NCBI GenBank assembly: GCA_900767885.1
Contig: CAAGAU010000037.1
Coordinates: forward strand, 1-49,709
Origin: Clostridia bacterium
GTDB taxonomy: Bacteria > Bacillota > Clostridia > Christensenellales > Borkfalkiaceae
DNA: 49,709 nt
Direction: 5' to 3'
The position numbers and the translations under genes are program-made. The notes under the pieces are model-generated. The model was given only the letters and a program-made list of their open reading frames with translations, was not told where the DNA came from and did no database searches. Below, piece by piece: positions 40,564 to 48,720 of this stretch (positions within the stretch are counted from its first letter, which is position 1; each line of letters begins with the position of its first letter).

Positions 40564-40600
40564 TTGACAATCGCTTATAACTATTATATAATTGTAAGCG
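40564..40600 (+). promoter_or_regulatory. Consensus promoter of the mdh-fumC-hdr-flx operon with overlapping inverted repeat
   Basis: TTGACA (40564-40569), a 17-nt spacer and TATAAT (40587-40592) are consensus. CGCTTATAA (40572-40580) is inversely repeated with one mismatch as TTGTAAGCG (40592-40600), spanning the spacer and -10. A bound repressor would block the polymerase, so the operon is probably regulated. The regulator is unknown. Confidence 0.8.
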
Positions 40601-40638
40601 GTAAAAAATTTTTATTCCGATATTTAAGGAGAACGCAA

Positions 40639-41589
40639 ATGAACAAAGTAACCGTTATCGGTAGCGGCAGAGTAGGCTCTACCATAGCATACTCGCTTAC
40701 CTGCAGAGGCTTGGCAGACGAAATCGTAATGATAGACATCAACGGCGATCGCGCAATGGGCGAGGCTCTCGACATTCGTCAGGGGCTTTCTTACGACAGT
40801 GCCTGCAAAGTATACGCCGGCACTTACGACGACGCGGAAAATTCCGATATAGTAATAATCACGTCGGGCATAGCGAGAAAACCCGGACAATCCCGTCTTG
40901 AACTTATTAAAACGAATATCGAAATTCAGAAGTCGATTATTCCCGAAATAACCAAACACGCACCCAACGCGGTTTATATAATCGTTTCCAACCCGGCGGA
41001 CATACTTACTTATTCGTTCTGCCGTTTGTCGGGCGTACCCGAAAACAGGGTTATCGGTTCGGGAACAATAATAGATACGGCTCGTTTGCGTTCGCGTATA
41101 GCGGACTATTGCGGACTCGAAGTCGGCAACGTACACGCGTATATGTTCGGCGAGCACGGCGATTCGGGTTTCTGCCCCTGGTCTATCGCGAGAATAGCGG
41201 GCATGCCCGTAGACGAGTACCAGAAAGCCGTTGAAACTTCCGACTTTTTCACTACTCAGATAGATATTCCCGAAATAGAGAAATACGTAAGGGAATCGGG
41301 CGCGAGAGTTATATCCCGTAAGGGCGCGACTTTCTACGCTATCGCTTCTACCGTTTGCTATATCGTAAAGGCGGTATTTACCAACGCGAACGTAGCGTTG
41401 TCGGTCGCTTCTATGATGCACGGCGAATACGGCGTGGAGGACGTTTGCCTTTCCACCCTTAACATCGTCGGAAGAGACGGTATAAGGGGTAAAGTCAATC
41501 CCAGACTTACCGACGAAGAAGTGGGTAAACTTCAGCACAGCGCGAGCGTACTCAAAGAGATAATATCTCAAATCGACCTTACCATATAA
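40639..41589 (+). CDS. mdh: Malate/lactate dehydrogenase, probably malate-specific
   Basis: The 316-residue NAD-dependent dehydrogenase has VTVIGSGRVGST (residues 4-15), the catalytic pair Asp/Arg in IIDTAR (Arg148) and His172 in GEHGDS. The overall sequence is lactate dehydrogenase-like. At the substrate-specificity position in GIARKPGQSR, however, it has Arg (residue 80) where L-lactate dehydrogenases have Gln, a switch known to favour oxaloacetate/malate. The fumarase gene 10 nt downstream supports malate. The ATG is chosen because AAGGAG lies upstream; the longer frame would cover the promoter. First gene of the nine-gene operon. Confidence 0.85.
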   Translation: MNKVTVIGSGRVGSTIAYSLTCRGLADEIVMIDINGDRAMGEALDIRQGLSYDSACKVYAGTYDDAENSDIVIITSGIARKPGQSRLELIKTNIEIQKSIIPEITKHAPNAVYIIVSNPADILTYSFCRLSGVPENRVIGSGTIIDTARLRSRIADYCGLEVGNVHAYMFGEHGDSGFCPWSIARIAGMPVDEYQKAVETSDFFTTQIDIPEIEKYVRESGARVISRKGATFYAIASTVCYIVKAVFTNANVALSVASMMHGEYGVEDVCLSTLNIVGRDGIRGKVNPRLTDEEVGKLQHSASVLKEIISQIDLTI

Positions 41590-41599
41590 GAGGCGAAAA

Positions 41600-42973
41600 A
41601 TGGAATACCGCATAGAAAAAGATACGATGGGCGAGGTAAAAGTCCCCGCGGATAAATACTGGGCGGCGCAGACCGAGAGAAGTTTTGAGAACTTTAAAAT
41701 CGGCGGCGAGGTAATGCCGCGCGAAATAACCCACGCTTTCGGCATACTCAAAAAAGCCGCCGCGCTTGCGAACAACGCGCTCGGCAAACTGCCGAAAAAC
41801 AAACTCGACGCCATAACGGCGGCTTGCGACGAGGTAATCTCGGGCAAACTCAACGAGCATTTTCCGCTCGTGGTATGGCAGACGGGCAGCGGCACGCAAT
41901 CCAACATGAACGCCAACGAAGTTATCGCAAACCGCGGCAACGAGATTGCGGGCGAAAAACTTCTGCACCCCAACGACGACGTAAACAAGAGTCAGAGCAG
42001 TAACGACACTTTCCCCACGGCTATGCACATAGCGGCGGTTATCGCGATAGAGGATAACCTTTTCCCCGCGATGGACAAACTCGTAGAAACTTTCAAGAGG
42101 CTCGAAAAAGAGAACGAGGGCATAGTAAAGAGCGGCAGAACGCACTTGCAGGACGCCGTTCCCATAGCCTTCTCGCAGGAGATAAGCGGCTGGCGCGTAA
42201 TGGTAGAAAAGACCAAAGCGCAACTTCAACTTTCTTTGGATGGTCTTAAAGAACTCGCGCTGGGCGGAACTGCCGTCGGCACGGGTCTTAACGCCCCCGA
42301 AGGGTTCGATAAAGAGGTTGCAAAGCAGGTAAGCGTTTTAACGGGCAAGAATTTCGTTACGGCGGAAAACAAGTTCCACGCGCTCACCTCGAAAGACGCA
42401 ATCGTGTTTGCGCACGGCGCAATGAAGGCTCTCGCGTGCAACCTTATGAAGATAGCCAACGACGTAAGGTGGCTTGCAAGCGGTCCGCGCGACGGTTTGG
42501 GCGAGATATTCATTCCCGAAAACGAACCGGGTTCGTCGATAATGCCGGGCAAAGTCAACCCCACTCAATGCGAATCCATGACGATGGTCGCGGTGCAGGT
42601 AATGGGCAACGACGTAGCCGTTACGGTAGGCGCGTCGCAGGGCAACTTCGAACTCAACGTATTTATGCCCGTAATCGCGTATAACTTTTTACAGTCGGCA
42701 AAACTTTTAGCCGACGGAATCCGTTCGTTCGAGTGCCACTGCGTATGCGGCATAAAGGCGAACAAAGAAAAAATGAAACATAACCTTTACAATTCGCTTA
42801 TGCTCGTAACCGCGCTTAACCCGTATATCGGGTACGAAAACGCCGCAAAAACGGCAAAAAAGGCTTATAAGGACAATATTTCCTTAAAAGAGGCGTGCGT
42901 TGCGCTCGGGTTTTTGACCGCCGAGAAGTTCGACGAAGTTTTCAAACCCGAAAGCATGGCTTGCATTAAATAA
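41600..42973 (+). CDS. fumC: Class II fumarate hydratase
   Basis: The 457-residue product is a typical class II fumarase. RIEKDTMGEVKVPADKYWAA opens it, TGSGTQSNMNANEVIANRG and KSGRTHLQDAVPI form the active site, and the superfamily signature GSSIMPGKVNPTQ lies near residue 313. It interconverts malate and fumarate. It is iron-independent, unlike the class I enzymes common in anaerobes. It lies between the malate-type dehydrogenase and hdrB with very short spacers, so the operon links oxaloacetate/malate/fumarate chemistry with the downstream redox complex. Confidence 0.95.
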   Translation: MEYRIEKDTMGEVKVPADKYWAAQTERSFENFKIGGEVMPREITHAFGILKKAAALANNALGKLPKNKLDAITAACDEVISGKLNEHFPLVVWQTGSGTQSNMNANEVIANRGNEIAGEKLLHPNDDVNKSQSSNDTFPTAMHIAAVIAIEDNLFPAMDKLVETFKRLEKENEGIVKSGRTHLQDAVPIAFSQEISGWRVMVEKTKAQLQLSLDGLKELALGGTAVGTGLNAPEGFDKEVAKQVSVLTGKNFVTAENKFHALTSKDAIVFAHGAMKALACNLMKIANDVRWLASGPRDGLGEIFIPENEPGSSIMPGKVNPTQCESMTMVAVQVMGNDVAVTVGASQGNFELNVFMPVIAYNFLQSAKLLADGIRSFECHCVCGIKANKEKMKHNLYNSLMLVTALNPYIGYENAAKTAKKAYKDNISLKEACVALGFLTAEKFDEVFKPESMACIK

Positions 42974-42985
42974 AACAGGTTTAAA

Positions 42986-43765
42986 ATGAAGATTTGTTAT
43001 TATCCGGGTTGCACGCTTAAAACGCAGGCAAAGGACCTCGATAACTACGCGAGGAAATCGGCGGCGGCTTTGGGCGTGGAAATGGAAGAAATCGAAGACT
43101 GGCAATGTTGCGGAGCGGTGTATCCTACCGCCCGCGACGAAATCGCCACTAAATTATCGGCGGTGCGCGCGCTCGACTACGCCAAACAAAACGGCGGCAG
43201 GTTGCTTACGCTTTGTTCGGCTTGTCATAACGTTATCAAACGCGTAAACGACGATATGAAAAACGACGACAATATCCGTACCAAGGCGAATAATTATCTC
43301 GGTTTATCCGAGCCTTACGCGGGCGAAACGCAGGTTATACATTACCTCGAAATGCTCCGCGATGTGGTGGGGTTTGATAATATCGCCAAAAAGGTGGTAA
43401 AACCGATAAACAAAAAGATAGCGGCGTATTACGGTTGCTTATTGCTCCGTCCGAGCAAGGTAATGGCTTTCGACAATCCCGAAAATCCGACTATAATAGA
43501 AGATTTTATAAAGGCGATAGGCGGCGAGCCGATAAAGTACCCTATGCGCAACGAGTGTTGCGGCGCGTACGTATCGGTTAAAAACCCCGGACTTGCCGGA
43601 CAAAAGAGCGGAAAAATCGTAGACGAGGCGGTTTTGTACGGCGCGGAAGAGATAGTAACCGCATGCCCGCTGTGCCTTTACAATCTGCGTAAAAACTGTG
43701 CGGATAAGGCGAAAATCACCTATTTCACCGAACTTTTAGCCGAGGCTTTGGGGGTGAAGGAATGA
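42986..43765 (+). CDS. hdrB: Heterodisulfide reductase subunit B-like protein
   Basis: The 259-residue product carries both cysteine-rich CCG domains of HdrB. The first has CYYPGC, WQCCGAVYP and LCSACH. The second has YYGCLLLRP, ECCGAYVS and CPLCLYNL. Each can hold a non-cubane [4Fe-4S] cluster where disulfides are reduced. All ligand cysteines are visible. It begins 12 nt after fumC and overlaps hdrC by 4 bp. In methanogens the substrate is CoM-S-S-CoB; in bacterial Flx-Hdr systems it is thought to be a protein or small-molecule disulfide such as DsrC, which is not encoded in this window. Confidence 0.92.
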   Translation: MKICYYPGCTLKTQAKDLDNYARKSAAALGVEMEEIEDWQCCGAVYPTARDEIATKLSAVRALDYAKQNGGRLLTLCSACHNVIKRVNDDMKNDDNIRTKANNYLGLSEPYAGETQVIHYLEMLRDVVGFDNIAKKVVKPINKKIAAYYGCLLLRPSKVMAFDNPENPTIIEDFIKAIGGEPIKYPMRNECCGAYVSVKNPGLAGQKSGKIVDEAVLYGAEEIVTACPLCLYNLRKNCADKAKITYFTELLAEALGVKE

Positions 43766-44148
43766 ATAACGATTTGATTCGCGAGCAGTTGCTTTTAATA
43801 AGCGGCACAAACGTAAACAAGTGTATGAAGTGCGGCAAATGCTCGGGCAGATGCCCCGCTTATAAAGAGATGGATATTCGTCCGCATCAGTTCGTTTCCT
43901 ATCTTGCCAAGGGCAAAGTGGATAAGTTGCTTAAAAGCAAGGCTATATGGCAATGTCTGTCGTGTATGGAATGCGTTGAGCGTTGCCCGAGAGGGGTTGC
44001 GCCGCAAGGAGTGATAGAGGCGGTGCGTACCACGGTTGCGCGCGCGCAGGGCGGCGACGGAATAGCGGCGGAAGATATACCGCCTTTAACGGACGAAACC
44101 GTACCGCAACAGTTATTCGTAAGCGCGTTCCGCAAGTACAAAAAGTAA
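43762..44148 (+). CDS. hdrC: Heterodisulfide reductase subunit C-like protein
   Basis: The 128-residue ferredoxin-like subunit has two [4Fe-4S] motifs, CMKCGKCSGRCP (about residues 19-30) and CLSCMECVERCP (about residues 60-71). These are followed by the PRGVAPQGVIEAVR helix typical of HdrC. It relays electrons between HdrA and HdrB. Translation is coupled to hdrB by ATGA. A 133-nt spacer with a hairpin separates it from hdrA, the only large gap in this part of the operon. Confidence 0.92.
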   Translation: MNNDLIREQLLLISGTNVNKCMKCGKCSGRCPAYKEMDIRPHQFVSYLAKGKVDKLLKSKAIWQCLSCMECVERCPRGVAPQGVIEAVRTTVARAQGGDGIAAEDIPPLTDETVPQQLFVSAFRKYKK

Positions 44149-44162
44149 CCCCCGCAGGGCGA

Positions 44163-44191
44163 CTTGACTTCCCCCGAAGGAGGAAGCCAAG
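44163..44191 (+). other. Intercistronic hairpin between hdrC and hdrA
   Basis: CTTGACTTCC pairs with GGAAGCCAAG (one G-U) around a 9-nt loop. It is not followed by a U-tract and may protect or cleave the mRNA so that HdrBC and HdrA-Flx are made in different amounts. Confidence 0.45.
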
Positions 44192-44281
44192 ATAGTTTCG
44201 TTACGGCGAGGGGAAAGAGGGTTACTTAACGGCAACTGTCGGCAGGGAAACCGAAAGCAAAAAATAAAAGAGAGATACGAT

Positions 44282-46273
44282 ATGCAAAAAATCGGAGTAT
44301 TTATATGTTGGTGCGGCAGTAACATAGCCGCCACCGTAGACGTGGAAAAACTTGCCGAGCTTATAAAAGCCGAGCCCGGCGTAGTTTATTCCGCCGATTA
44401 TCAGTACATGTGTTCCGAAAACGGACAGCAACTTATAAAAAACGCCGTAAAGGAATACGGTCTTGACGGTATAGTCATAGGTTCTTGTTCGCCGAGAATG
44501 CACGAGGCTACTTTCCGTAAAGCGGCGGCGAGCGTAGGCTTAAACCCGTACATGGTGGAAGTCGCCAACTTAAGGGAACAATGTTCCTGGATTCATAAGG
44601 ATAAAGACGAGGCGACCGCAAAGGCTCTTACGCTTATCCGCACGGCGATAGCCAAAGTACGCCTTAACGCTCCGCTTACCGAGGGCGAAAGTCCGGTAGT
44701 AAAGCGCGCGCTCGTAATAGGCGGCGGCATAGCGGGCATACAGGCCGCGCTCGATATAGCCGAGGCTGGTTTCCCCGTTGATATAGTCGAGAAAAACCCG
44801 ACTATCGGCGGCAGAATGGCTCAACTCGACAAAACTTTCCCCACGCTCGACTGTTCGGCTTGTATTTTAACGCCCAAAATGGTCGATTGCGCGCAAAGCG
44901 ATAAAATAGACATTCTTTCCTATTCCGAAGTAGAGGAAGTCAAAGGTTTCGTAGGTAATTTCAAGGTAAAAATCCGCAAAAAGGCGAGATTCGTCGACGA
45001 AACAAAATGCACGGGCTGTAAAGTCTGTATGGAAAAATGCCCCTCGCGCAAAGGTCTTAACGAGTTCAATATGAACCTCAATAACCGCACGGCTATTTAT
45101 ATACCTTTCGCGCAGGCTATACCCAACGTTGCGGTAATCGACCCGACGCAATGCCTTAAACTTAAAACGGGCAAGTGTGGCGTATGTCAGAAATTCTGCG
45201 GCGCGGGCGCGATAAATTACGATATGAAGGACGAGTTTTTAGAGCGTGAATACGGCGCGATAGTCGTAGCCACGGGCTTCCGTCCCATAAATATAGACGC
45301 GTTCAACGAGTACGGCTATTCGGACAACAAGGACGTTATAACCTCGCTCGAACTCGAAAGGCTTATGAATGCGGCAGGTCCGACCAACGGCGTTCTGCTC
45401 CGTCCGTCGGACAACACTCACCCCAAGGTAATAACCTTTATACAGTGCGTAGGCTCGCGCGACGTTTCGGGTTGCGGCAAGCCGTACTGTTCCAAAATAT
45501 GCTGTATGTACACGGCTAAACACGCCATGCTCATACGCGAAAAATACCCCGATACGGAGGTACACGTTTTCTATATAGACGTGCGTACTCCCGGCAAGAA
45601 CTACGACGAATTTTACCGCCGCGCGGTGGAACAATACGGCGTGGACTACATCAAGGGTATGGTCGGCAAGATTTATAACGAGAACGGCAAACTTATGGTA
45701 CAGGGCAGCGACCTTATAGAAAACGAACAGGTTACTATCGCCTCCGACCTCGTAGTGCTTGCCGTCGCGATAGAACCCGAACCGTCGGTAAGAAAAATCG
45801 CCACGCTTTTAACGGCGAGCATAGATACCAATAACTTCCTTAACGAGTCGCACCCCAAACTCCGCCCCGTGGAAAGTCCCACGGCGGGCGTATATCTCGC
45901 GGGCGTGTGCCAGGGCCCCAAAGACATACCCGAAACGGTATCGCAGGCGTCGGCTTGCGCCGCCAAGGTCATAGGACTTCTGGTAAAGGATAAGTTAAAG
46001 ACCAACCCGTGCGTTGCCCATTCGGACGAGAATAAGTGTAACGGTTGTTCGCAATGCGCCAACGTGTGCGCATACGGCGCGATAACCTATATAAATAAGG
46101 AATTCCGCATAGGCGGCGGAAAGACCGAAACCCGCAGAGTGGCGTCAGTCAATCCCGCGGTTTGCCAGGGTTGCGGAGCGTGTACGGTTACCTGCCCCTC
46201 GGGCGCGATGGATCTTTCGGGATTCAGCACCCGTCAGATACTTTCGGAGGTGGAAGCGATATGCAAGAGATAA
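44282..46273 (+). CDS. hdrA: Heterodisulfide reductase subunit A-like flavoprotein
   Basis: The 663-residue product is full length. An N-terminal domain with CWCGSN and SCSPRMHEATF is followed by the FAD fold ALVIGGGIAGIQAALDIAEAG (about residues 140-160). The cysteine motifs DCSACILTPKM, CTGCKVCMEKCPS, CGVCQKFCGAGAI and CGKPYCSKICC follow, with two C-terminal ferredoxin motifs CNGCSQCANVC and CQGCGACTVTCP. HdrA holds the bifurcating FAD that splits electrons between ferredoxin and the HdrB disulfide site. Its end overlaps flxD by 13 bp. All cluster ligands appear intact. Confidence 0.94.
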   Translation: MQKIGVFICWCGSNIAATVDVEKLAELIKAEPGVVYSADYQYMCSENGQQLIKNAVKEYGLDGIVIGSCSPRMHEATFRKAAASVGLNPYMVEVANLREQCSWIHKDKDEATAKALTLIRTAIAKVRLNAPLTEGESPVVKRALVIGGGIAGIQAALDIAEAGFPVDIVEKNPTIGGRMAQLDKTFPTLDCSACILTPKMVDCAQSDKIDILSYSEVEEVKGFVGNFKVKIRKKARFVDETKCTGCKVCMEKCPSRKGLNEFNMNLNNRTAIYIPFAQAIPNVAVIDPTQCLKLKTGKCGVCQKFCGAGAINYDMKDEFLEREYGAIVVATGFRPINIDAFNEYGYSDNKDVITSLELERLMNAAGPTNGVLLRPSDNTHPKVITFIQCVGSRDVSGCGKPYCSKICCMYTAKHAMLIREKYPDTEVHVFYIDVRTPGKNYDEFYRRAVEQYGVDYIKGMVGKIYNENGKLMVQGSDLIENEQVTIASDLVVLAVAIEPEPSVRKIATLLTASIDTNNFLNESHPKLRPVESPTAGVYLAGVCQGPKDIPETVSQASACAAKVIGLLVKDKLKTNPCVAHSDENKCNGCSQCANVCAYGAITYINKEFRIGGGKTETRRVASVNPAVCQGCGACTVTCPSGAMDLSGFSTRQILSEVEAICKR

Positions 46274-46710
46274 AAAATCAAGGCGAATTCGTGCCGAATA
46301 TAGTCGCGTTTTGCTGTAACTGGTGTTCTTACGCGGGCGCGGATCTCGCAGGGTCGAGCAGACTTTCCTATCCTGCCAACGTAAAGATTATAAGAGTGCC
46401 TTGCTCGTGCAGGGTAAACCCCACGTTTATATTAAAGGCTTTTCAACGCGGAGCGGACGGCGTTATAATCTGCGGCTGCCACCCCGGCGATTGCCACTAC
46501 GTAACGGGTAACTATTACGCGAGGAGAAGAACTTCGCTTTTGTTCAGTTTCCTCGATTATTTAGGCATAGAAAAAGAGCGTACCCGCGTGGAATGGGTTT
46601 CCGCGGCGGAAGGCGCAAAGTTTTCGCAGGTTATGAACGATTTCGTTAAGCGCGTAACCGAACTGGGCGAAAACAAGAGATTAACCGATCTGAGAGTAAA
46701 AGGAGAATAA
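46261..46710 (+). CDS. flxD: FlxD/MvhD-type iron-sulfur subunit
   Basis: The 149-residue product matches the MvhD family, which docks electron-input modules to HdrA. It has FCCNWCSYAGADLAG near the N-terminus, RVPCSCRVNP, and CGCHPGDCHYVTGN, which together bind a [2Fe-2S] cluster. The ATG at 46261 lies inside hdrA; an in-frame upstream frame reading through hdrA is not conserved. Since no hydrogenase (MvhAG) genes are present and flxC, flxB and flxA follow, the input donor is NADH or NADPH rather than hydrogen. Confidence 0.9.
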   Translation: MQEIKNQGEFVPNIVAFCCNWCSYAGADLAGSSRLSYPANVKIIRVPCSCRVNPTFILKAFQRGADGVIICGCHPGDCHYVTGNYYARRRTSLLFSFLDYLGIEKERTRVEWVSAAEGAKFSQVMNDFVKRVTELGENKRLTDLRVKGE

Positions 46711-46714
46711 TTTA

Positions 46715-47701
46715 ATGAGCGAACTTGAAAATGCTTTGAGAAAAAGAGCCTCCGAACTTCTCTCGGGCGGCGAAGTAAAGCGCGTTGCGGGCTGGGTGAA
46801 AGGCGAGTTTATTCACGACCCGTCCCCCGCGACTTTTGAAAACGACGAACAGTTGAAAAACTTCGTTTATAACGATTATTGCGGAGCAAACCTCTCCAAA
46901 TACCTTATAAACGAGAGTAAAAAAGAGGGTAAAACGGCGGTATTTTTAAAGCCGTGCGATACTTACAGTTTTAACGAACTCGTAAAAGAACATCGCGTAG
47001 ACCGCGAAAAAATTTACGTAATAGGCGTAGAGTGCCAAGGCAAACTCGATAATTACAAGATAGAAAAACTCGGCGTAACGGGCGTTACAAGCGAGAGTTA
47101 CTCGGGCGATAAGGCGATTTTCGAGGGGTTGAGCGGTAAAGCCGAATTTAACAAAGGCGAAGTCCTTTTAGAAAAGTGCTTAACCTGCAAGGGCAAGAAG
47201 TTTATGGTAAAGGACGAGGAGATCGTTCTGCACGAAATGCCCGAAACTTCTTCGGACAGATTTTCCAAGGTTGCCGAACTCGAAAACATGACCGCGGACG
47301 AGCGTTTCGCTTTCTGGAAAGGCGAACTTTCGCGCTGTATTCGTTGCAACGCCTGCCGTAACGTATGCCCCGCCTGCACCTGCGTAAAGTGCGTGTTCGA
47401 TAATCAGCAATCGGGCGTGGCGGCAAAGGCTAACGACGACGAATTCGAGGAGCAACTTTATCACACAATAAGGGCGTTCCACGTGGCGGGCAGATGTACC
47501 GACTGCGGCGAATGTTCGAGGGTCTGCCCCGAAAGAATACCCCTTCATCTGCTTAACAGAAAATTCATCAAGGATATAAACGCCTTGTACGGCGAATTTC
47601 AGGCGGGCGAAACCGCGGACGGCAAAACTCCGCTTACCTCTTACACCGAAAAAGACGCCGAACCTACCGAGGCGGTCGAGAAAGTCGGAGGTAAAGTATG
47701 A
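46715..47701 (+). CDS. flxC: FlxC-type iron-sulfur protein
   Basis: The 328-residue product has an N-terminal cofactor-poor domain with FLKPCDTYSFNEL and CQGK, and a single LEKCLTCKGK pair. Two [4Fe-4S] motifs follow: CIRCNACRNVCPACTC (about residues 208-223) and CTDCGECSRVCP (about 267-278). It resembles the coenzyme F420 hydrogenase beta/4Fe-4S subunits found as FlxC or FloxC in Flx-Hdr systems. It is preceded by AAGGAG and overlaps flxB by 4 bp. It would carry electrons from FlxAB to FlxD and HdrA. The assignment to FlxC rather than FlxB follows gene order and lengths. Confidence 0.8.
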   Translation: MSELENALRKRASELLSGGEVKRVAGWVKGEFIHDPSPATFENDEQLKNFVYNDYCGANLSKYLINESKKEGKTAVFLKPCDTYSFNELVKEHRVDREKIYVIGVECQGKLDNYKIEKLGVTGVTSESYSGDKAIFEGLSGKAEFNKGEVLLEKCLTCKGKKFMVKDEEIVLHEMPETSSDRFSKVAELENMTADERFAFWKGELSRCIRCNACRNVCPACTCVKCVFDNQQSGVAAKANDDEFEEQLYHTIRAFHVAGRCTDCGECSRVCPERIPLHLLNRKFIKDINALYGEFQAGETADGKTPLTSYTEKDAEPTEAVEKVGGKV

Positions 47702-48720
47702 TAAAGATAAAAAAATCCGACGCGAAAGCGTTTTTCGACGCGATAGTAAAAAATTATCCGCTGTATATACCCCTTAAAAGCGGCGAGCAGACCAACTTCG
47801 GCTGGTACGACGGCGAAAAGACGGTGGATATTGCAACGCTTAAAACCGTAAAATCCCCCAAGGACGCGTTCTTCCCCCAGAGCGAGAATATGATGAAATT
47901 CCGCACCGAAGGCAAGAAGATAGATATAATCGACGTCCGCGACGAAAAATCGCCGTTCGTGATTTTCGGCGTGCGCGCGTGCGATCTTAAAGCGTTCGAG
48001 GTACTCGACAACGTATTTCTTGCAGACCCCGTAGACACTTACTATAAATCGCGCAGAGAGGCGGCGATAATATTCACGCTGGCTTGCTCCAACCCCGAAG
48101 AAAGTTGTTTCTGCACGGCGTTCGGCATAGATTCGTCCGCGCCCCAAGGCGACGCGACCTGCTATTGCGTAGGCGAATATATTTATATAAACGCCAACAC
48201 TCAAAAGGGCGAAGAAGTCCTCTCTTTGGCAAAGACGGGCGAAAAGTGCGACGATAAGGCGGTAAACGAAGAAAAGGCGAGAATTAAGAGCGTTATGGAA
48301 AAACTCCCGCTTAAAGACCTCGACTTATCCCGCTTTAAACCCGAAAACTTAAACGAACTTTTCAATCTGCCCGTATGGCAGGAACTTTCCGAGGCGTGCC
48401 TCGGCTGCGGCGCGTGTACGTTCGTCTGCCCCACCTGTCAATGTTTCGATATAAGGGACTTTAAGACGGATAAGGATATAGTGCGTTTCCGTTGTTGGGA
48501 CAGTTGCATGTATTCCGACTTCACGCAGATGGCGGCGGCAAATCCGCGTACCACGCAAATGCAAAGATACCGTCAGCGGTTTATGCACAAACTCGTGTAC
48601 TATCCCGCGCAGCACGACGGATTGTATTCCTGCGTAGGTTGCGGCAGATGCGTTAAAAAATGCCCCCAACACCTCAACATAGTTAAAGTAATAAAAAAAA
48701 TAGGGAGTGAAAACAAATGA
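47698..48720 (+). CDS. flxB: FlxB-type iron-sulfur protein (sulfite reductase subunit A-like)
   Basis: The 340-residue product resembles anaerobic sulfite reductase subunit A. An N-terminal domain contains FGVRACDLKAFEVLDNVF, followed by cysteines in CSNPEESCFC. Two [4Fe-4S] motifs come next: CLGCGACTFVCPTCQC (about residues 234-249) and CVGCGRCVKKCP (about residues 308-319). It forms, with FlxA, the NAD(P)H-oxidising module. Both ends overlap neighbours by ATGA, so flxC, flxB and flxA are made stoichiometrically. No asrB/asrC sulfite reductase genes are nearby, which favours the Flx role. Confidence 0.85.
   Translation: MIKIKKSDAKAFFDAIVKNYPLYIPLKSGEQTNFGWYDGEKTVDIATLKTVKSPKDAFFPQSENMMKFRTEGKKIDIIDVRDEKSPFVIFGVRACDLKAFEVLDNVFLADPVDTYYKSRREAAIIFTLACSNPEESCFCTAFGIDSSAPQGDATCYCVGEYIYINANTQKGEEVLSLAKTGEKCDDKAVNEEKARIKSVMEKLPLKDLDLSRFKPENLNELFNLPVWQELSEACLGCGACTFVCPTCQCFDIRDFKTDKDIVRFRCWDSCMYSDFTQMAAANPRTTQMQRYRQRFMHKLVYYPAQHDGLYSCVGCGRCVKKCPQHLNIVKVIKKIGSENK

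Noticed and set aside
46715..48720. Anaerobic sulfite reductase (asrABC) locus
   Set aside because: The two genes resemble AsrA-type iron-sulfur proteins and the last one AsrB, but no siroheme-binding AsrC is present, and flxD/hdrABC directly upstream fit an Flx-Hdr complex better.
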